Of a stretch of DNA of 64,000 nucleotides, positions 1 to 15,100 are shown in pieces. Position 1 is the stretch's first letter, and each line of letters begins with the position of its first letter. A model generated the notes under the pieces. That model saw nothing but the letters and a program-made list of their open reading frames with translations, was not told the origin of the DNA and ran no database searches. A program made the position numbers and the translations under genes. Origin of the DNA: Porites lobata (taxonomy: Eukaryota; Cnidaria; Anthozoa; Scleractinia; Poritidae); NCBI GenBank assembly GCA_942486035.1, contig CALNXK010000030.1, positions 1,729,501-1,793,500 of the forward strand, read 5' to 3'.

Positions 1-76
1 ATGCTCTTTTAACTTTTGAGTGAGTGGATGAAATCTGATGGTGTCACCATTCAGATGAAACCTGTTCAGCGGTACA
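1..76 (+). repeat. dispersed copy of the 5585 repeat unit
   Basis: Shares TAACTTTTGAG, GGTGTCACCATTCAGATGA and the following block; cut by the window edge. Confidence 0.65.
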
Positions 77-102
77 CAATACAATAAAGTGAACTCAATT
101 AC

Positions 103-3100
103 CTGCTTCTGGCTAAGGTTGAAAAACACTTGCTTGTTCACTTCCACAGCGTCCGACTTTGCTTTAAAGACAATACTCATATCTCCAGGTGCTAAGAGAA
201 AATCATCAACAGAAAGAAACCGTTGAGACATAACATGCTGATTAACACTGAATAACCGTATCTAGTTACTTTTCCAACACCTCTTAAGCCTGGTTGTCTG
301 CATAATACTATCGTTTGGACCAACTCTATCATCCGAACCGTCTCAAAAGGTGCCCATGATCGAGACGATAATGTTTAAAGCAGTAAGGGCCGTTACCTTA
401 CTAGTGAGGCAAACGCAGTCCAGCCTGGATAGAACTAAAAGGGAGCGACGACGACAGCAAAAACGCCACTATTAAACTATATTCGCGTAATTATCGTGCC
501 GCATAATCGGGGCAACCGCTAAGAGCGGACGATTTTATGGAAACCAGGCATGGACAACAGAGGCAGTAATTTAAAGAGAGCACACTGAACGATTATCATG
601 TCAGGGGCTACGCCGGCACAATGTGTTCCAATAGTGAATTCGCGGTAAGAGGAGACCTGGCCGAGCCTCTGTCTTTCTCACATACATCAAACGACTGCTG
701 CCGGAACACGAAGATAACCCTAGATTGTTAAGGGCAGACAAATTGCTCAGTTTTCACAGCGCACCGAAACGAGCGGAGTAAAGGTGTGGTCGACTTTGCA
801 GCCGCCCCACGATGACGTTGATACTGTTTCCCACTTCACAAAATCTAAGGAGAATGGGTACAAGCTTTGGATGAAGTGATTTTTGGGATCTCCTGAGTGG
901 AAAAGTGTTAGTTATGATTTGTCGATGGTATTCAAGGCGGCCATCAAAAAATCATAAGGAATGCTTTTTCCACCCACACGATCCCAGACATCGTTGTGCG
1001 GACAGCTTTCACCCATTCTCCTTGTAGTTTCTGGAGTGTGGAATACCCCCGGGAGGAACTCCCACATGAAAGGGGCGGGAATGCTCGTCGTCTAGTTTAG
1101 GCGTGAAAATTTCGGATTTTGGTCTCACTTAGGGTGTTCTCGGCAAAACGCCATTATACAAATTAGCCGTAATGGTCATGCGAAGAAATACAAAATTTAT
1201 ATATTTTCAATTCGTTTTATTTACTCGATTCAGGTAATCAAAGTTCTAAATGGCCTCTTTTAGGGGTCAAAAATAGGTTGGGCCACGCCCAGATTGGTCT
1301 CCTTTAGGGGTTTAATTCAAAGTTTCCAACAGGCATCCCCCCTTTCATATGGGAGTTCCCCGAGGAGCTACCAGCGACATAGTGTTACGGATGACCCTGC
1401 GAACGACTAACGTCCCACCAAGGGGGGGAGGGGGGAGGCAGTAGTAAAACTTCCAGGAGCTTCATGTGGGTTAAGCCCACCGAGCCGCGCGGGTACGTTC
1501 TGACTTAATCCTCCTCTCGCGGAGAACACACTTCACCAGATCCTAACAAAGCTTACCTGATATTGGACAAAGCCTGGACTCCGGCTTGAATGTGTTTTCC
1601 ACTCCCCCCACACAACGGTCTCCGGCTACTTTTCTGTAACTGTTTTTAAAAAAGTAACAACAACAATAACAACACGCTGTGGGAACGTATATTGGGGCGT
1701 CAATGTACTAGTACTAGGCGTGTGTGAAGTTTTTCTATGTGAATTTAATAGTGATGTGAGAGTAGTGCAGTAGCGTTGTATATTTTAGGGATTGGTAGAG
1801 ATGCGTGAAGTGGAAGGCGTGGAGTTACATTGGACTGAATTCGCCGTCGCGCGCGCGCACTCCCCTAACTAAATCTATGTCAAGCTGGCTGATAATGTTA
1901 ATATTTTTAAGTCTAAGCTAAGCTCGACTCAGCTGTAATTTTTATTTTTTTTTTTTGGAATTTTTATATTCATATGTACATAGATTATAGATTGTATGTA
2001 TATATATATATATATATATTTTTTATTATTATTAAAAGACAAAGAAGATTACCTTGATGCAACCATGATAACACGAGAAATAAAATCGCGAAATCCTAAA
2101 CCTTAGCCTCTTTCACAGGTTGCATTAAACAGATTTGTCTTTCTTGCTTTTGAATTTATTACTCATATTTCTTCTTTTCTTTTTCTTCGCTTGTTACTTA
2201 TTATAATATAATATCTGATTTGTAATAGAATTAATTTGGCACGCCTTGACTAGCAAAAAATTGAAAAAAAAATTGTACTTGTAATATTATGATAATAAAT
2301 GTCTTGTCTTGTCTCGTCTTATTATCTTTTTTTAACGCTAGATTTTTATTATAACTGTAGTTTTAATGCACGTGCTTATTTTGAACGAGCACTTGTGCTC
2401 TTAGGAGCTAACGTGGGTAAATATATTATTGATTGATTGATTGATTGAAGAAAAAGCAGATTGCTCGCAGTCTAATAGTCCTCACCCTCTGCTATGAAGA
2501 TAGGTTTTTCCCTCGGGACATGGATTTGGTATGGGGTTGGCGGAACGGGTAGCGACACAAACTTCATCAATGTCAGGATGCTCATAACCAAAGTCGCTGA
2601 GAACAGAAAAAAAAACATTATTATACAATTAGGGTAGCCTTGATCTCTTAATTGTAGAACTCTCAGAACATTCCATGGTTTTATTGATCTATAACTGAGC
2701 AGGCAGACGGCAATATGCGAGACCGCTTTTCATAGCACAGTGAGGAAAGTACTCCAGTGTGTCCAACAACAACGACTGATCTGCCAGGGGGATTAATACA
2801 GAAGGCAGGGTAAACAATGCCTGTAGCAGAGCTTTAAATTTCGAGGTCACTTTGCCATTTATACGGAAGCAAAGGAGTAAAGGTCTAAGAAAAATTATCT
2901 CCACGTACGGTATTTATGCCACTGATAGTATTTGAAAAGGGAAGAAGTTACTCTAAAGCAAGTGACCTTACCACTCAAAATCATCTGCTTCACAGAGGCA
3001 AGAAGAAATGTTGATTGCTCTCTCATACTCCTTTCCGTTGAAACAGCAGTCTCCTGACTTGCGACGTTCATATGTCAGGTGTTGTCCCAACAGACAACGG

Positions 3101-6100
3101 CCATCTGCGCGCTGCGAGAAAAATTGTCTATTAGAAAGCAATGCTAGCAGTTTTAAATCCAATGAAGATAGTTAGTTGATTGATCGAAAGGCAGTGTGAC
3201 CAGATTGCCAGCGAGTCGAGTTCGTAATCCGAAGACAAGAATATATATATAATAAATATATAAAAAGCATTTAAGACAATAGAGAGATCAGTATATACTG
3301 ATATACACTTCTCTGGTCCTTCTGTTTGGAATAATCTGAACAAAAATTTAAAAAGTAGTTTTCGGCATTTATTCAAGCAAACGATGACGGGGATTTTTTT
3401 ATCCTCTAGCATTGTTGATTTACCCTAAATAATGTAAACTTCAATTAGTTCTTTGTTATTGGAAGCGCGCAGGTTCCATCCCAGAACTTATAACCGAATT
3501 TTGCAAGGATAAACGTACGGATAATGTAGTTACTTAGGAATCCAGGCGGTGTCCAAGGCTTGGAACTTGAAATGAGGGCTAGAAAGTCCAGCGGGTCTGG
3601 CCGCTCGGGCATGCGCGGTGCCTCCTTCGGTGGGTGTGATTTCTTTATTGAATTCAACCCACGCTTGTAAATAGGCAACTGGTTTACCTCTTGATAGATA
3701 ATTAGAAAATCTCCCAATAACACCATGTGAAATAAATAGGAAAAAAGAATTAATATGTATTTTGATCTGGTACCTCATCGTTAGGAGACCAGTAGGTATA
3801 GTTGCCCGCCTGACATTTCTGGGTTAACACGGAGGTGAAGTTCAGTTTCACTGAAAGCCACTGGAAATCTTGCTTAGAATACTGGCCAAACAAACTATGA
3901 AAGAAAAAAAAAGCAAAAACAAAAACAAATCAAACATGCAGTGTGTGCAAATTAAATGACGTCAAAATAATGAAACTTCTATTCCTAAAATTTTAAATTT
4001 AGGCAAATGGTCACAAACGTTGCAGTAATTAAGAAAAGGACAAAGAAGAGAAAACAAGAACACTTTAAGGATTGGAAGGTGAGAAAACTGTGAGTACCCT
4101 GCAAACCAAAAGTGCGGTCAAAAGATGATTATGTCGAAGTCTCCCGTCTTATTAAGTTCTTTAATACTTTAGCTTAGCCTCTGTTCGTAGTCGTTGTGTA
4201 CGTACTTGCCTTGGTTTATGTTAGTTTATTCTATTTACTGTATAGTAGTGTCTCCACTGTTATTTAGTCCATCTATATATAAACCTTTTACTTGTAATAT
4301 GTCTTCAGCTGTGGGTGGGAAAGTAATGCAATTAGTTATATTTTCAATTTTCAATAAAATTTGCATTTTGTTTGTTGTCTGTTGTTGTTGTTAGTGCAAT
4401 AACCGTATGCTCTAAGTGTAGGTCTGTGTTTTAGGGGGGAAGGGTGATGGCGATGTTACGACATCATTTACTTTTCATAGTACTATACGATACCCTGCCT
4501 TTACTGTGTTTCTTACTTGACTATTAATGTTGTTTCTCCTGGTTCAGTCACCATTCCATATACTACGACTTGATTATCTAATGATATATTCTTCCACGAT
4601 TTGCCTTCCGTGCAACTGTACCTAAGAATATAACAATGCATTTTGACAATTTGAAGTTGTATCATGACGTAAAAATAGCGCTTATACATTGTGTCCTAAG
4701 GCCTTTACAGTTGCCAATCTAACTTACCTTAACTTACTATGACAGACTATAAAGCTAAAAACCTTGAAGATCATAAATTGTTTCGAAGAGATAAGTCTTT
4801 AGTCTGGATTTAAATAAAGACATGTTGTCTGATCAGCGCACGTGTAAAGGCAGTTCATTCTGAATGCTGGCGCATGTGCGATAAAAGTTATTGTGTCAAT
4901 ACAATTTCAAAGGATGAGACGGAGGTTTTAGCCTTTAACTCAAATTTGAAGAGTGCGGGGTTCTAGTAGATTTATGAAACTCTAAAAGAGTCTGTAAGGA
5001 GACAGGAGCTACAGCATGCAGGCATTTTAAGTCAGAAAAAAATACCGTAAAATTCCGAAAATAGGCCCCAGGGTTTATATTTTTCAAAGACCTTTTTTGA
5101 GCGGCTTATATACGGAGGGGAAATTGCGTTTCAAAATCGGCTAGGCATATACTGGGAGGGAAATTTGCATCTCAAAATCAATTGGGCTAGCTTATAGTTG
5201 GAAGAAAATTTATGCCAGTAATTTGCAGAAAGGGGGCTTACATCTGGAGGTCTGGAGGGGCTTATTTTCGGAATTTTACGGTATTCTCTTTTAGTAGTAG
5301 CCACAATCACCTCTTCTTCCCACTACATATTTCTAGCGTATATTTGCAAACATGCCAACTTTTAAGCCCTTACTTTTCACAAGAAATCTGGTTTTGGTAC
5401 TTCCTCGAATGAGTGCAGGGCGCTTACTTCTAACTCGGCCAAAGCGGGGTGGGGCCTATCAAGTATTCCTCCCTTCTCCCAATGACATGAGCTTTAGGGG
5501 AGGGGTCGGTGGGGAGTTTCCCAGAATCCTATGCTGATTTAACTCTTTTTACTCTCAAAGTGAGTGGCGGAGTCTTCGGATACGGTTCTAACTTTTGAGA
5601 CTGTGGATGACATCCACTGGTGTTACCATTCAAATGAAACCTCCTTGGTAGTACTTTCACATGGTACTATTTATTTTAGTGTTTAGTTCTAACTTTTGAG
5701 TCTGTGGATGAAATCCTATGGTGTTACCATTCAAATGAAACCTCTTCAGCAGTACTTTCACATGGTACTATTTATTTAGTATGTAGTTCTAACTTTTGAG
5801 TCTGTGGATGAAATCCTATGGTGTTTCCATTCAAATGAGACCTCTTTAGCAGTACTTTCACATGGTACTATTTGCTTTTCGGCATTTTACAAAATGAAAT
5901 TTGGCAATTTTGTTAAGGTAAGTCTACTTTTTGTCCAGTTTTGGGAGTGAAAGGATTAAATGGCTTACCAAACTTCCTGTTGATTACGCCACATACCAAC
6001 AGCTGCAATAATACCACCATGGTCTCCGATCACAAAATCGTAAAAACTACTGAACTCCTAAAACAACAAAATGAAACAAAACACCGTCAACAGAACAGAC

Positions 6101-9100
6101 ACGAAGACGTATTGCTCACGAAATGGTTGCCTACTTGTCTCGCCCGAACAACGCTGTTTGTTTTACCAACCAGGCAGTCGTCATAATGTAAAGATTTATT
6201 ACCTTTGTCCAGGTTAGTCCTCCATCGTTGGACATAAATACTCCAATTGGCCAGTGCTGTCCTAGTCCATTACCTAAGTTGCCTAAAAATAAATTCGAAA
6301 AAAACTTGTCAAAGATGGTGAAGGAGGATTGGGGGGCAGGTCGTGAATCTAAGGGGTAATTATTCGAAGGACCCTTTAGGCTAGATTTCCTCCGTTCTCT
6401 TGGGTCTGGTCTGCTGTTGTTGTTCCCCTCTTTCAGGGGAGGAGCGCAGCCCACTTTTTAAAGAGCGACTGATCATCGAGTCTTGCCTCGGTCAGCTTTT
6501 CTTTACCGACCGAGAGAAATACATCTGCAATCCAAGATTGAAAATGGTGTTTGGGACGTCAACCAATCAGAAATCAGCTTGTTCCTACCTACTAAAAAAT
6601 GTTGCTGACCGTATATGAAAACATTATGTTTCCTTGTGTTCCGAAAAAGATGATTTTCCGATTGCGAGCCAAATGTTTTTAACTTTTTACCATCAAAATT
6701 TCACGTCTGTTGTTGACAATTCTAAAACAGCCAGGGAATTATGATGTCTTGGGATTGAGCCGAAATAAAATGCGTCCTCATCTCTCCCCAATGGGTTGGC
6801 TGAGAAACAAGTTTTTGCAACAATGTTTTCTCATTTGCAGGAGCATAAGAACTGTCCGCTACAAAACACTCAGAGCCAGCAACATTGCACAAACGTATGA
6901 CGAGAGAACATGACAGTTTACTGTTACTCTAGGGGGTACTCTTGCAAAATTCGTAGGAGGGGGAATGTGGAAAAAAAAAAGCAACAACAACAATAAACAA
7001 ACAAACAAAAACAAAATCACCCAATTCCAGAAAGAATAAAACCAAACACTATTCAAAGCCAGATTGGTTGAAATCTAAACCCAATTTGGGACCAAATGGG
7101 GTCAAAAACCGTAACCTTTGAGGCGGCACATACTGGTGTAGCTTATATGATTGATTATAACAGGAGAAGCTGTTTCTGTGCCTGCCTCCTCAAGAACTAA
7201 CAGATTCGGAAATTTTGCACCATCAAATACCAGAATCACGTTTAAAATACCGAAATGTGATATGTCTTAACATTAACAGTTATATTTACGTGTCATAATT
7301 CCGAAGTATTTGTATGTAATTAATGACCCGCCTTGTAATTCAGTTTATGCTGCAAAAAGGTTGAATAAACGATCATTATTATTATTATTATAATTATTAT
7401 TATACGAGAGCTTCCCCTCTCCGCACATTTGCCTGCGATTATAGACCGCAGCTCTGTTGTCACATTGGCTCTGCTACTGTCTGTTATGCAATGTAACAAA
7501 TCAACAGGCCATTTCCGAGTTGTCCCAAGCCTCTGTTTCAAAACGAGGCTAAATGCAAAGCCGCTGATGCAAAAATGATTTCCTATTCTCATGCAAGTAT
7601 AAGTTATCTTTACAACAGAGTTTTTGCACTTAGACTCGTTTTGAAAGAGACAGTTTTTGGAATGAAGTGGCCTAGTAATTATTTCTAGCCTGCGTCACAG
7701 AGGAAACTAAACCCTGGTTACTTCCTAAGTTGAATTACGTCTGTTGACAACCAGTCAATTTGTTTTTTCGATTCTAAACGTACATTCACTGTTTATGGTG
7801 GGACTTGTTATTTAGTGTTAAAAATGTTGTGAAAAATGTCAAACCTTGGGCTACAATAATGCCCACAGCAGAGTCTGAAGACACGACCCCTGGGATGTAG
7901 TAAAGCCAATGGCTGAGTGTAATGTGAATGTGTAGTGAGCATCTCGGCTGACAGAGAAAAAACAGTAACAATTAGTACAGAGACTGAGGTATAACAAGGA
8001 AATGAAAGGCTCTGTTGCATGAGATGACAAGAACACAGCAAAGAAAGATATATTCAAAGTTGTTTGTAACTTTTTTTGAAAAGAAAATACAGTCATAGTT
8101 CTTGGAGGCGACCACCCCAGTAAAGAATAAAAGGTGCCGCCAAGAAAACCGTTTACATGAAAACCCATAAAACGGCCATAAATCGGCCTGTGGACCACAC
8201 AGGAGAGACTTAACACGCATTTTAAGTAAGGTAAGCTGTTTTTTATTGAAATCCTTTCATTTTCGTAGGTTAAGAAAGGATAGGTTTTTTTCCCATACAA
8301 ATCCTTATATTTTGAATGTTACGCAACAATGCCGATGCTCGCCGATGCTCATATTTTGAGCTTGGGCTACCTGTGCATCTACTAGAGTAAATGAAAGGCG
8401 GCCGCTTGCAAGAGCTTTTAGCACAAAGCTTGGCATATGTTGTTAATTACCAATAAATTTTGCAAAAATAATGTTAAAAAATAAATGAAACCAATTTTCT
8501 CTCTCAATGGTTATGTTACCGGTCAAAATTTTTAACTTAGGTTGGTTCTCAGTTTCCTTTGTCCCCTAGCCCTAATTCATGAATAATTAGGGCTAGGGGA
8601 CAAAGCAAATTGAGAATCAACCTTCCTTAAATTTTTTTTACCTGAATTTAATTTTGACCTGTAAGATATACATAGCTTTTTGCTGTAAATTCTATCTTGT
8701 CTCTCAAGTTTTTACTGGAAAAATGCTAACTCGCAAATGCTTGCCAGAAGATATTCTTTCAATCACAACTCACAACTTGTAGCTTGTGAATGTTTATTTT
8801 GACCCCTAAATATTCATTGATGATTTGGCTGCTGTCTGTATTGGTGGAGATTTCTGAGCCTGCGAGCAAGCTCTCCTATTTGGGCGAGCGAAGCTAGTCT
8901 CGCGAGAACGCGCAAGCAAGTGGCAAAGCCACGAGGGGCAGAGGGCAAAGGGCAGAGGGCCCCTCGCTGGCATGTTCTCGCGAGGCTCTCCCAAATAGGA
9001 GAGCTTGCTCGCAGGCTAGGGATTTCTGTGAGAGCACCGCAAGAGATGACTGTATATGTCAGTACTGGTTTCCAAAGGTAGTTCTTCTCAAATTCATGTG

Positions 9101-12100
9101 CTTACCATATGACAGTTTGTTGGTCTACCCCTGTGATCAAATTCTGGAGCCTTTAACTGATGCCATTCCCCGCCCTTGTTAAAGGTTATCACAGATCTGA
9201 CTTTGCTTCCAATCTTGTCCACGACATTTGCTATATATGTTCCTGGTAAACTTTTGACCTGCAATAAAAAACAGGGGGAAGCAGCATTTTAACTGTTACT
9301 TCATCTCCTTCACCAAGCAGAGACCTACTACTCGGTGGGGATGGGTATGACCCATCCCTAACCATTCCCACAACTCCTCACAGATAGACACTGGGTCACC
9401 TCCAGAAATTAGTTTATTCCTATCGTTTTTTTTCCTTTGTGACCCACAACAGTCAGATTAGGGAAGTGCTATAAGCTGGGGCCTATGGCACTTCATTCTT
9501 AGCCAGTAAGGCTACAAAGTATTTTGCAGATGTGAAAAACACTAAGACAACAGCTTCGATTCATCCTTGGAGACCCAGGGGCGGTCAGTCGGGAAGGGAG
9601 AAAAGGCGCGGTGAAACTTTTTAAGCACAGGCGAAAAAGCCCCTGGGTACCGACTCTCACCGGACCATTTCCAATGGGTCAAGCGAATGCTGGCTCCTGA
9701 TTGGGCACACAAAATGTTTTGTATCATTGTGCCCAATCAGCGAACAGTTTCTCCTGAGTTCTCTTCGTGAGTTCGTACACAACGGCTATTGACTCGATCA
9801 CGGCTTGTCTGGGTCATGCACCAAAGAAATGCACGCAGTCAGGAAACTTTCAGTTTGATATAAACTCTCCAGTTCAAAATACTGTCTACCCGAAAATTAA
9901 AGACGCTTTTCCAAAAATACAAGCTTGAGCTTACAACAAGTATTCACTCTTGCATCGATCACGCCTTCTTAAATATTCAGGAGTTTAAGATGCCATGACA
10001 GCTGACAGCCACGAAACCTCGCATGAGAAGTGAATTCACATTTTTTCAGTCTCTATCGTGATTATTCCAACTCGCTTACTTTGTCAAATGCAAGCGATCT
10101 CCTCTGGCGCTGAATTTCTATCAGCCATATCCAAGTTCATACAGAGAAAGAAAATTTTGTCATTGCTTGTTTACTTCTTTCACAAAACGTGAAATTAGGT
10201 ATTCTCATGTGGCAGTCGTGCACTAACAGCAAAGAAATGTACAAAAAGCGTGATGCACGTGCAAAGTTGTTGTTTTGCCTTATCAAGCCATTGCTTTTTT
10301 TACTTTCTAGTTGCCACTGCATCTTAAACTTCCTATTATTTACGATACATTGTGATCCGTCAGAAACGGAATTTTCTCAGTGCAAATTGAATTGCTCCCG
10401 CTGGTAGCATCCGAAACGTTCTTCGACTCATCAGTAGTTAGGAAAGCTTGGTAAACGAACCAGGCAACTGTGGCAAGATAATAGCCGTCGTGTACGAACT
10501 CACAAAAAGAACTCAGGACAAACTGTTCACCGATTGGGCACAATAATACAAAGCATTTTTTGTGCCCTATCAGGAGCCAGCATTCGCTTGACCTTTTGGA
10601 AATGGTCTGGTGAGAGTCGGTACCCAGGGGCTCTTCAACCCATGCTTGAAAACTTTCGTCGTAACTTTTCTCCCGGCCCGACTGACTGCCCCTGGGTCTC
10701 CGAGGATGCCCTCGATTCAGCTATTTATAGACATTGGTTGATGGTCCGGTGTTGAAGCATTCTGATACTCAACCAATTCAGCTACCCAGTCAGTGATCAA
10801 ACCATCACCTCAAGGAGGTAGCATGTTAAAGTGGTTTGGATGCCAAACTTGTAATCTAAAATTTTAATGTTCCGTTTTCACACTGGTCACTACCCCTAGA
10901 GTCCCAACTTTTTGTCTCAAGCTAAACCCTCTGACCATGCTGACAAAAAACAGTAGTGCAGCCAACTTCTTCGGCTACTGCCAGTTATGTCTTTAACCAC
11001 ACAGTAGGAGGGACAGCTAAGTAGACTTAACAGGCCCCAGGTGCTCAAAGGGTGGAGACCGCTATCCATTTGATAAAGTTCTATCCACTAAATAATGCAA
11101 TATTAGTTTCCCTATTACTTATTCGCTGGGGAGCAGGGGCGGATCTAGGGGGAGGGTGCAGGGGTGTCCCCCCCCCGAGATGACCTGCGGTTTTCTAATA
11201 CAACTGGTATTCTGCAAAAAAAAAAACTATGTGGTTTATTGGTGTTGAAGTAGAGCAAGAGACGAGTGCACCCCCTCCTAAAAACAATCCTGGATGCGCC
11301 CCTGGGGAGTGATTTATCCGGTGGATAGCGCTATTCACTGGATAAATCTCTATCCACTGAATAATGCAATTGGTTTCCCTAATACTTATCCACTCGATAG
11401 TGTTATCCAGCGAGAGCACTATCCAAAGTTTGAACAACCAGACCCAGTTGTAAAACCAGTTGCTAATTGACTGCTGAAATTCTAAAAAGTTTATATTTTG
11501 CAGCTCCAGTAATGTAACGATTTAGATTTGGAGCTGACAGTCAGGAATAGCGGTAAACTTCAACGTAAATGTTTCACTTCCAGAGCAATTTACTGAGACC
11601 AATAATGTTTTGGTGACTTCAGATTGATCGAGGTGAATGTCATCAGCTGGGGTACACCCTCCAAGATCTGCATTATTTTTCTGATCATACCAAAGCTGAA
11701 TCAATAAAGTGCTAAAGCACTGCTGGAATGATCGCACTATGGGATGTGGTAGACGAACTCAAAAAGTAAGACTCAATGCTACCTGTCATCAGAAGCGACA
11801 ATGGAACTGATACGGGTGAAAATGATTTAGAAAACATCATAGCTCAGTAATATTATCAGTACCCTGTGTAAGTCCACCAAAAGCGTCTTCTTTCCCCAAA
11901 TTGTTTTGGTGGTGCTTAGGATATTTTCTAGCGAGAGAGAGAACTTGGCACCTGTCACATCTGATATGTAGAGATTGTAATAATCTTTTTTGTGCTTTAC
12001 GACTACCATCAATTCATTCTCGCTAGCATCAACCACTTTGTACTCCTGAAAAATCATCAAACAAAGTAATGAGAAGGGTCAACAACCTGTGGTAGTAAAA

Positions 12101-15100
12101 TTCTATGGTTGTTATACATCTAGTCTGGTTTACATTAAATTTTTTAGTTCTTTTATATCTTAGTGAACGTAAAATAGACAAAGGTGAATAATCAAGAATC
12201 AAGAGATAAAATTCTGACAATAGTTCATAGTCAGATCTAAATCGCTAAAAATAAGTGCTTGCCTGGCACAGGTTTCTGCCCTGGGGTCCTTAAAATAATG
12301 TTATATTAACCCATTCACTTCTCGCAATTTTTAGGCAAAAACGCCTTTCGAAGATATTCCCATCATGTTCTGGTCACTGGCTACAAAGCTTCCCAATGCA
12401 AGACGCCATTTAAAGGTCCAGCAGTTCACAGCCTTCTGTTCCAGAGGAAAAACTCAACCTCTAAAGTTTGGGCATATCGCTTTCTCTCCTCTCCTCTTCT
12501 TTCTCTTCTCTTTAGGTGGGAAAAATTTTCTGGAAAGCTTTTAGGATACTAGGATTAGATGGAAGCTGTGGAATAGTCTCCCAGACGAGTTTCAGTCTAT
12601 CACTAGTTTAGATGTATTTAAAGTAAAAATAAAACAGCATTTTTTTAAGGGTATTTTTGGAAAACTAGGTTTTAGATATTTGACATTGTAAATCAAGCTG
12701 AAAAGCCTTTTTGAGGAGATTAATAAAGTTATTATTATTATTATGGAAGGAAGCGCAGGTAGGTAGTGGAATAAGATTCTTAATACAGGAATTTTTGCCA
12801 GTCAACTTTACAACGCTTTTGCCTTTTTCTCTCCCCTCCTTGACTGACTCATGCTCATTCTGGTATGGTTGGAGAAATATCTCCCCCTGCACAAGTAAGA
12901 TGACAAAGTTGTCCTTGACTGTTCAAACTGATGATGTCACAAGTGGCACAAGGGATGTGGATCAGCACGGGTGTTAAGGGGTGGTTCAAGGGCAAATGGG
13001 TTAATTAGTGATGTCAGTTATTCTATTTAAATCTTACCTTTTCATCATAATCAGTCAAGGGGAAACGTGCTCGCTGGAAAAAGTTCTGGCCTTGGTTGGA
13101 ATTATAATTCTTGTACCACACATATAATGCTTTGGGTGGCAAGTCTTTCTATAGAGATTGAGTTAACGTGTTAAAAATCTAGCAAAGTCCCAGGTACATG
13201 GCTATGTGTAGAGCATGTTAATTTGGCACATTACTAGACATGAATAAAGCAAAAGGCTTTTTCTCTGAACACTATTTCCACTGGCGAAGAAGGGGGGAGG
13301 GTTTACTCAACAAAGATTTATATACAGTATAGTAAATTATTAAAATCCTCCCGATGGTAAATCTGTTACCATGGAGTTGCACTGGCGACTACACGATCGA
13401 CCAGTGCAGCAAAATCACTCTTACTTGTGTAGACCTCTTCGCTGCTCAATGGAAACAGTTAATAAATTAGTAATATTTATCCAAGGGTTCGGCATTTGTA
13501 TGGACACCTAGATTTCCCAAACAGCATCTTCTTTGTCAGCGTAGTGTTTAAACAACAGCAAACATGACCAATACATTTTAAATATGGGGAGGATCTGTTC
13601 CAAGTTCCAACCTCATATCATTTTAGATACCATTCTGGACATAAAAGGCACCCCTTTCACATACCTTCCACTGAAAAATGGCACCCCTTTAACATATATA
13701 ACTACAGTCGACTCCCGATAACTCGAACCCTCGCTAACTCAAACCTCGTGCTAACTCTAACCAAAATCAATTTCCCCTGGATTTCCGTCATAAATTCACT
13801 GTAATTTTACCCTCGGTAATTCGAACCCTCGATAACTCGAACTCCCGCTAACTCGAACCAATTTTCGTTTCCCTTCAGGTCATTTTCTATATAATTTTAC
13901 CCTAGATAACTTGAACCATGTTTTGAGCCCTTAAAAATTTGGGAAAAAAAGTCGTCTACTGGCGACCGAAACATTGAATTTTTATTTCTGGATTTCCTAT
14001 TGACGTGTTGTAGGAGTATAGTTTACTAGTGGAAGCTGACGTTGATTGTCACAGGCTAACGTGAAGCAGCTTTTCTTCTCAAACAGTAAAACCCATACTC
14101 TATTTAGGCTATGTTTTGTTGCGTACGTTCTGATTTATAATCTAAAAGTATGTTTTGATTTCCACTTGACATTTCTACAATTAAATGTGATTAAAATGTT
14201 CACTGTGCAGTAAAAACTGTTTTTTACCTTACTCTCGGCTATTCCTTCGAACTCCCGGTAACTCGAACTCCCGATAACTCGAACCTTTTTTCGATTTCCC
14301 TTGAAGGTTTGAGTTATCGGGAGTCGGCTGTACTCAATAAGAAAAACTTGCTAAAACGGGCAATCCTCTTGTTATTTTTGTGTAATGTTTAATAAATGAA
14401 AATGACATAGCTATAAGGAACATCTTTTCAAACCATTTTAATTAAAGGCCCTTTTTATAAATTAAGAGAGAGATTTTACCAGCTGTTCAAATCATGAATT
14501 TCCTTCCCTTTGCAGAAAAAAAAGGTACCCTTTCAGAAGGAGTTTCTCAATGTAGGCCATTGTAGGGAGAACATCCCCTGCCCCCCCATCCCCCCTCCCC
14601 CACTGTGGCTACCTAATGTTAAGACAAAGGCTCAGCCCAACATTCACACAAACTTTTTACAGGCAGCATTTGCACAGCATTTATCATTTTTGAATATAAA
14701 TGTATAACATTAATCTAATAGCCCGGGTGACATATAACACATGATGAAATTACAATATTGTGGATGGCAACCTTCCTCTGAGTACCAAGAAGGAAATTAC
14801 AATCTCAAAGTAAAGATGTTGAAAATGAAGATGTTAGAGCACTAAAAGAGGTTGTAAAAACCTAAGGAATCTAACAAATTTTGTTAAATACATAAATAAA
14901 TACAGTTGAACCTCCATGTGCCGCCAACCCTCATAAGCAACCACCACCGCAGCCCCCCAAGCAACCACCTATCCAAAACACCAAAACTTTACTAGTTTAA
15001 GTCCTACAGTTGGAACCTCTTGTAAAAGACCACCTCCTGTAAGCGACCGCAACGGCTATTTGGGGCTGATGGTTTAATGATTTTCTATTTTAACCTCTTA

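Noticed and set aside
6131..6454. 107-residue frame
   Set aside because: Only 6282-6203 is a real exon; the rest is intron read-through.
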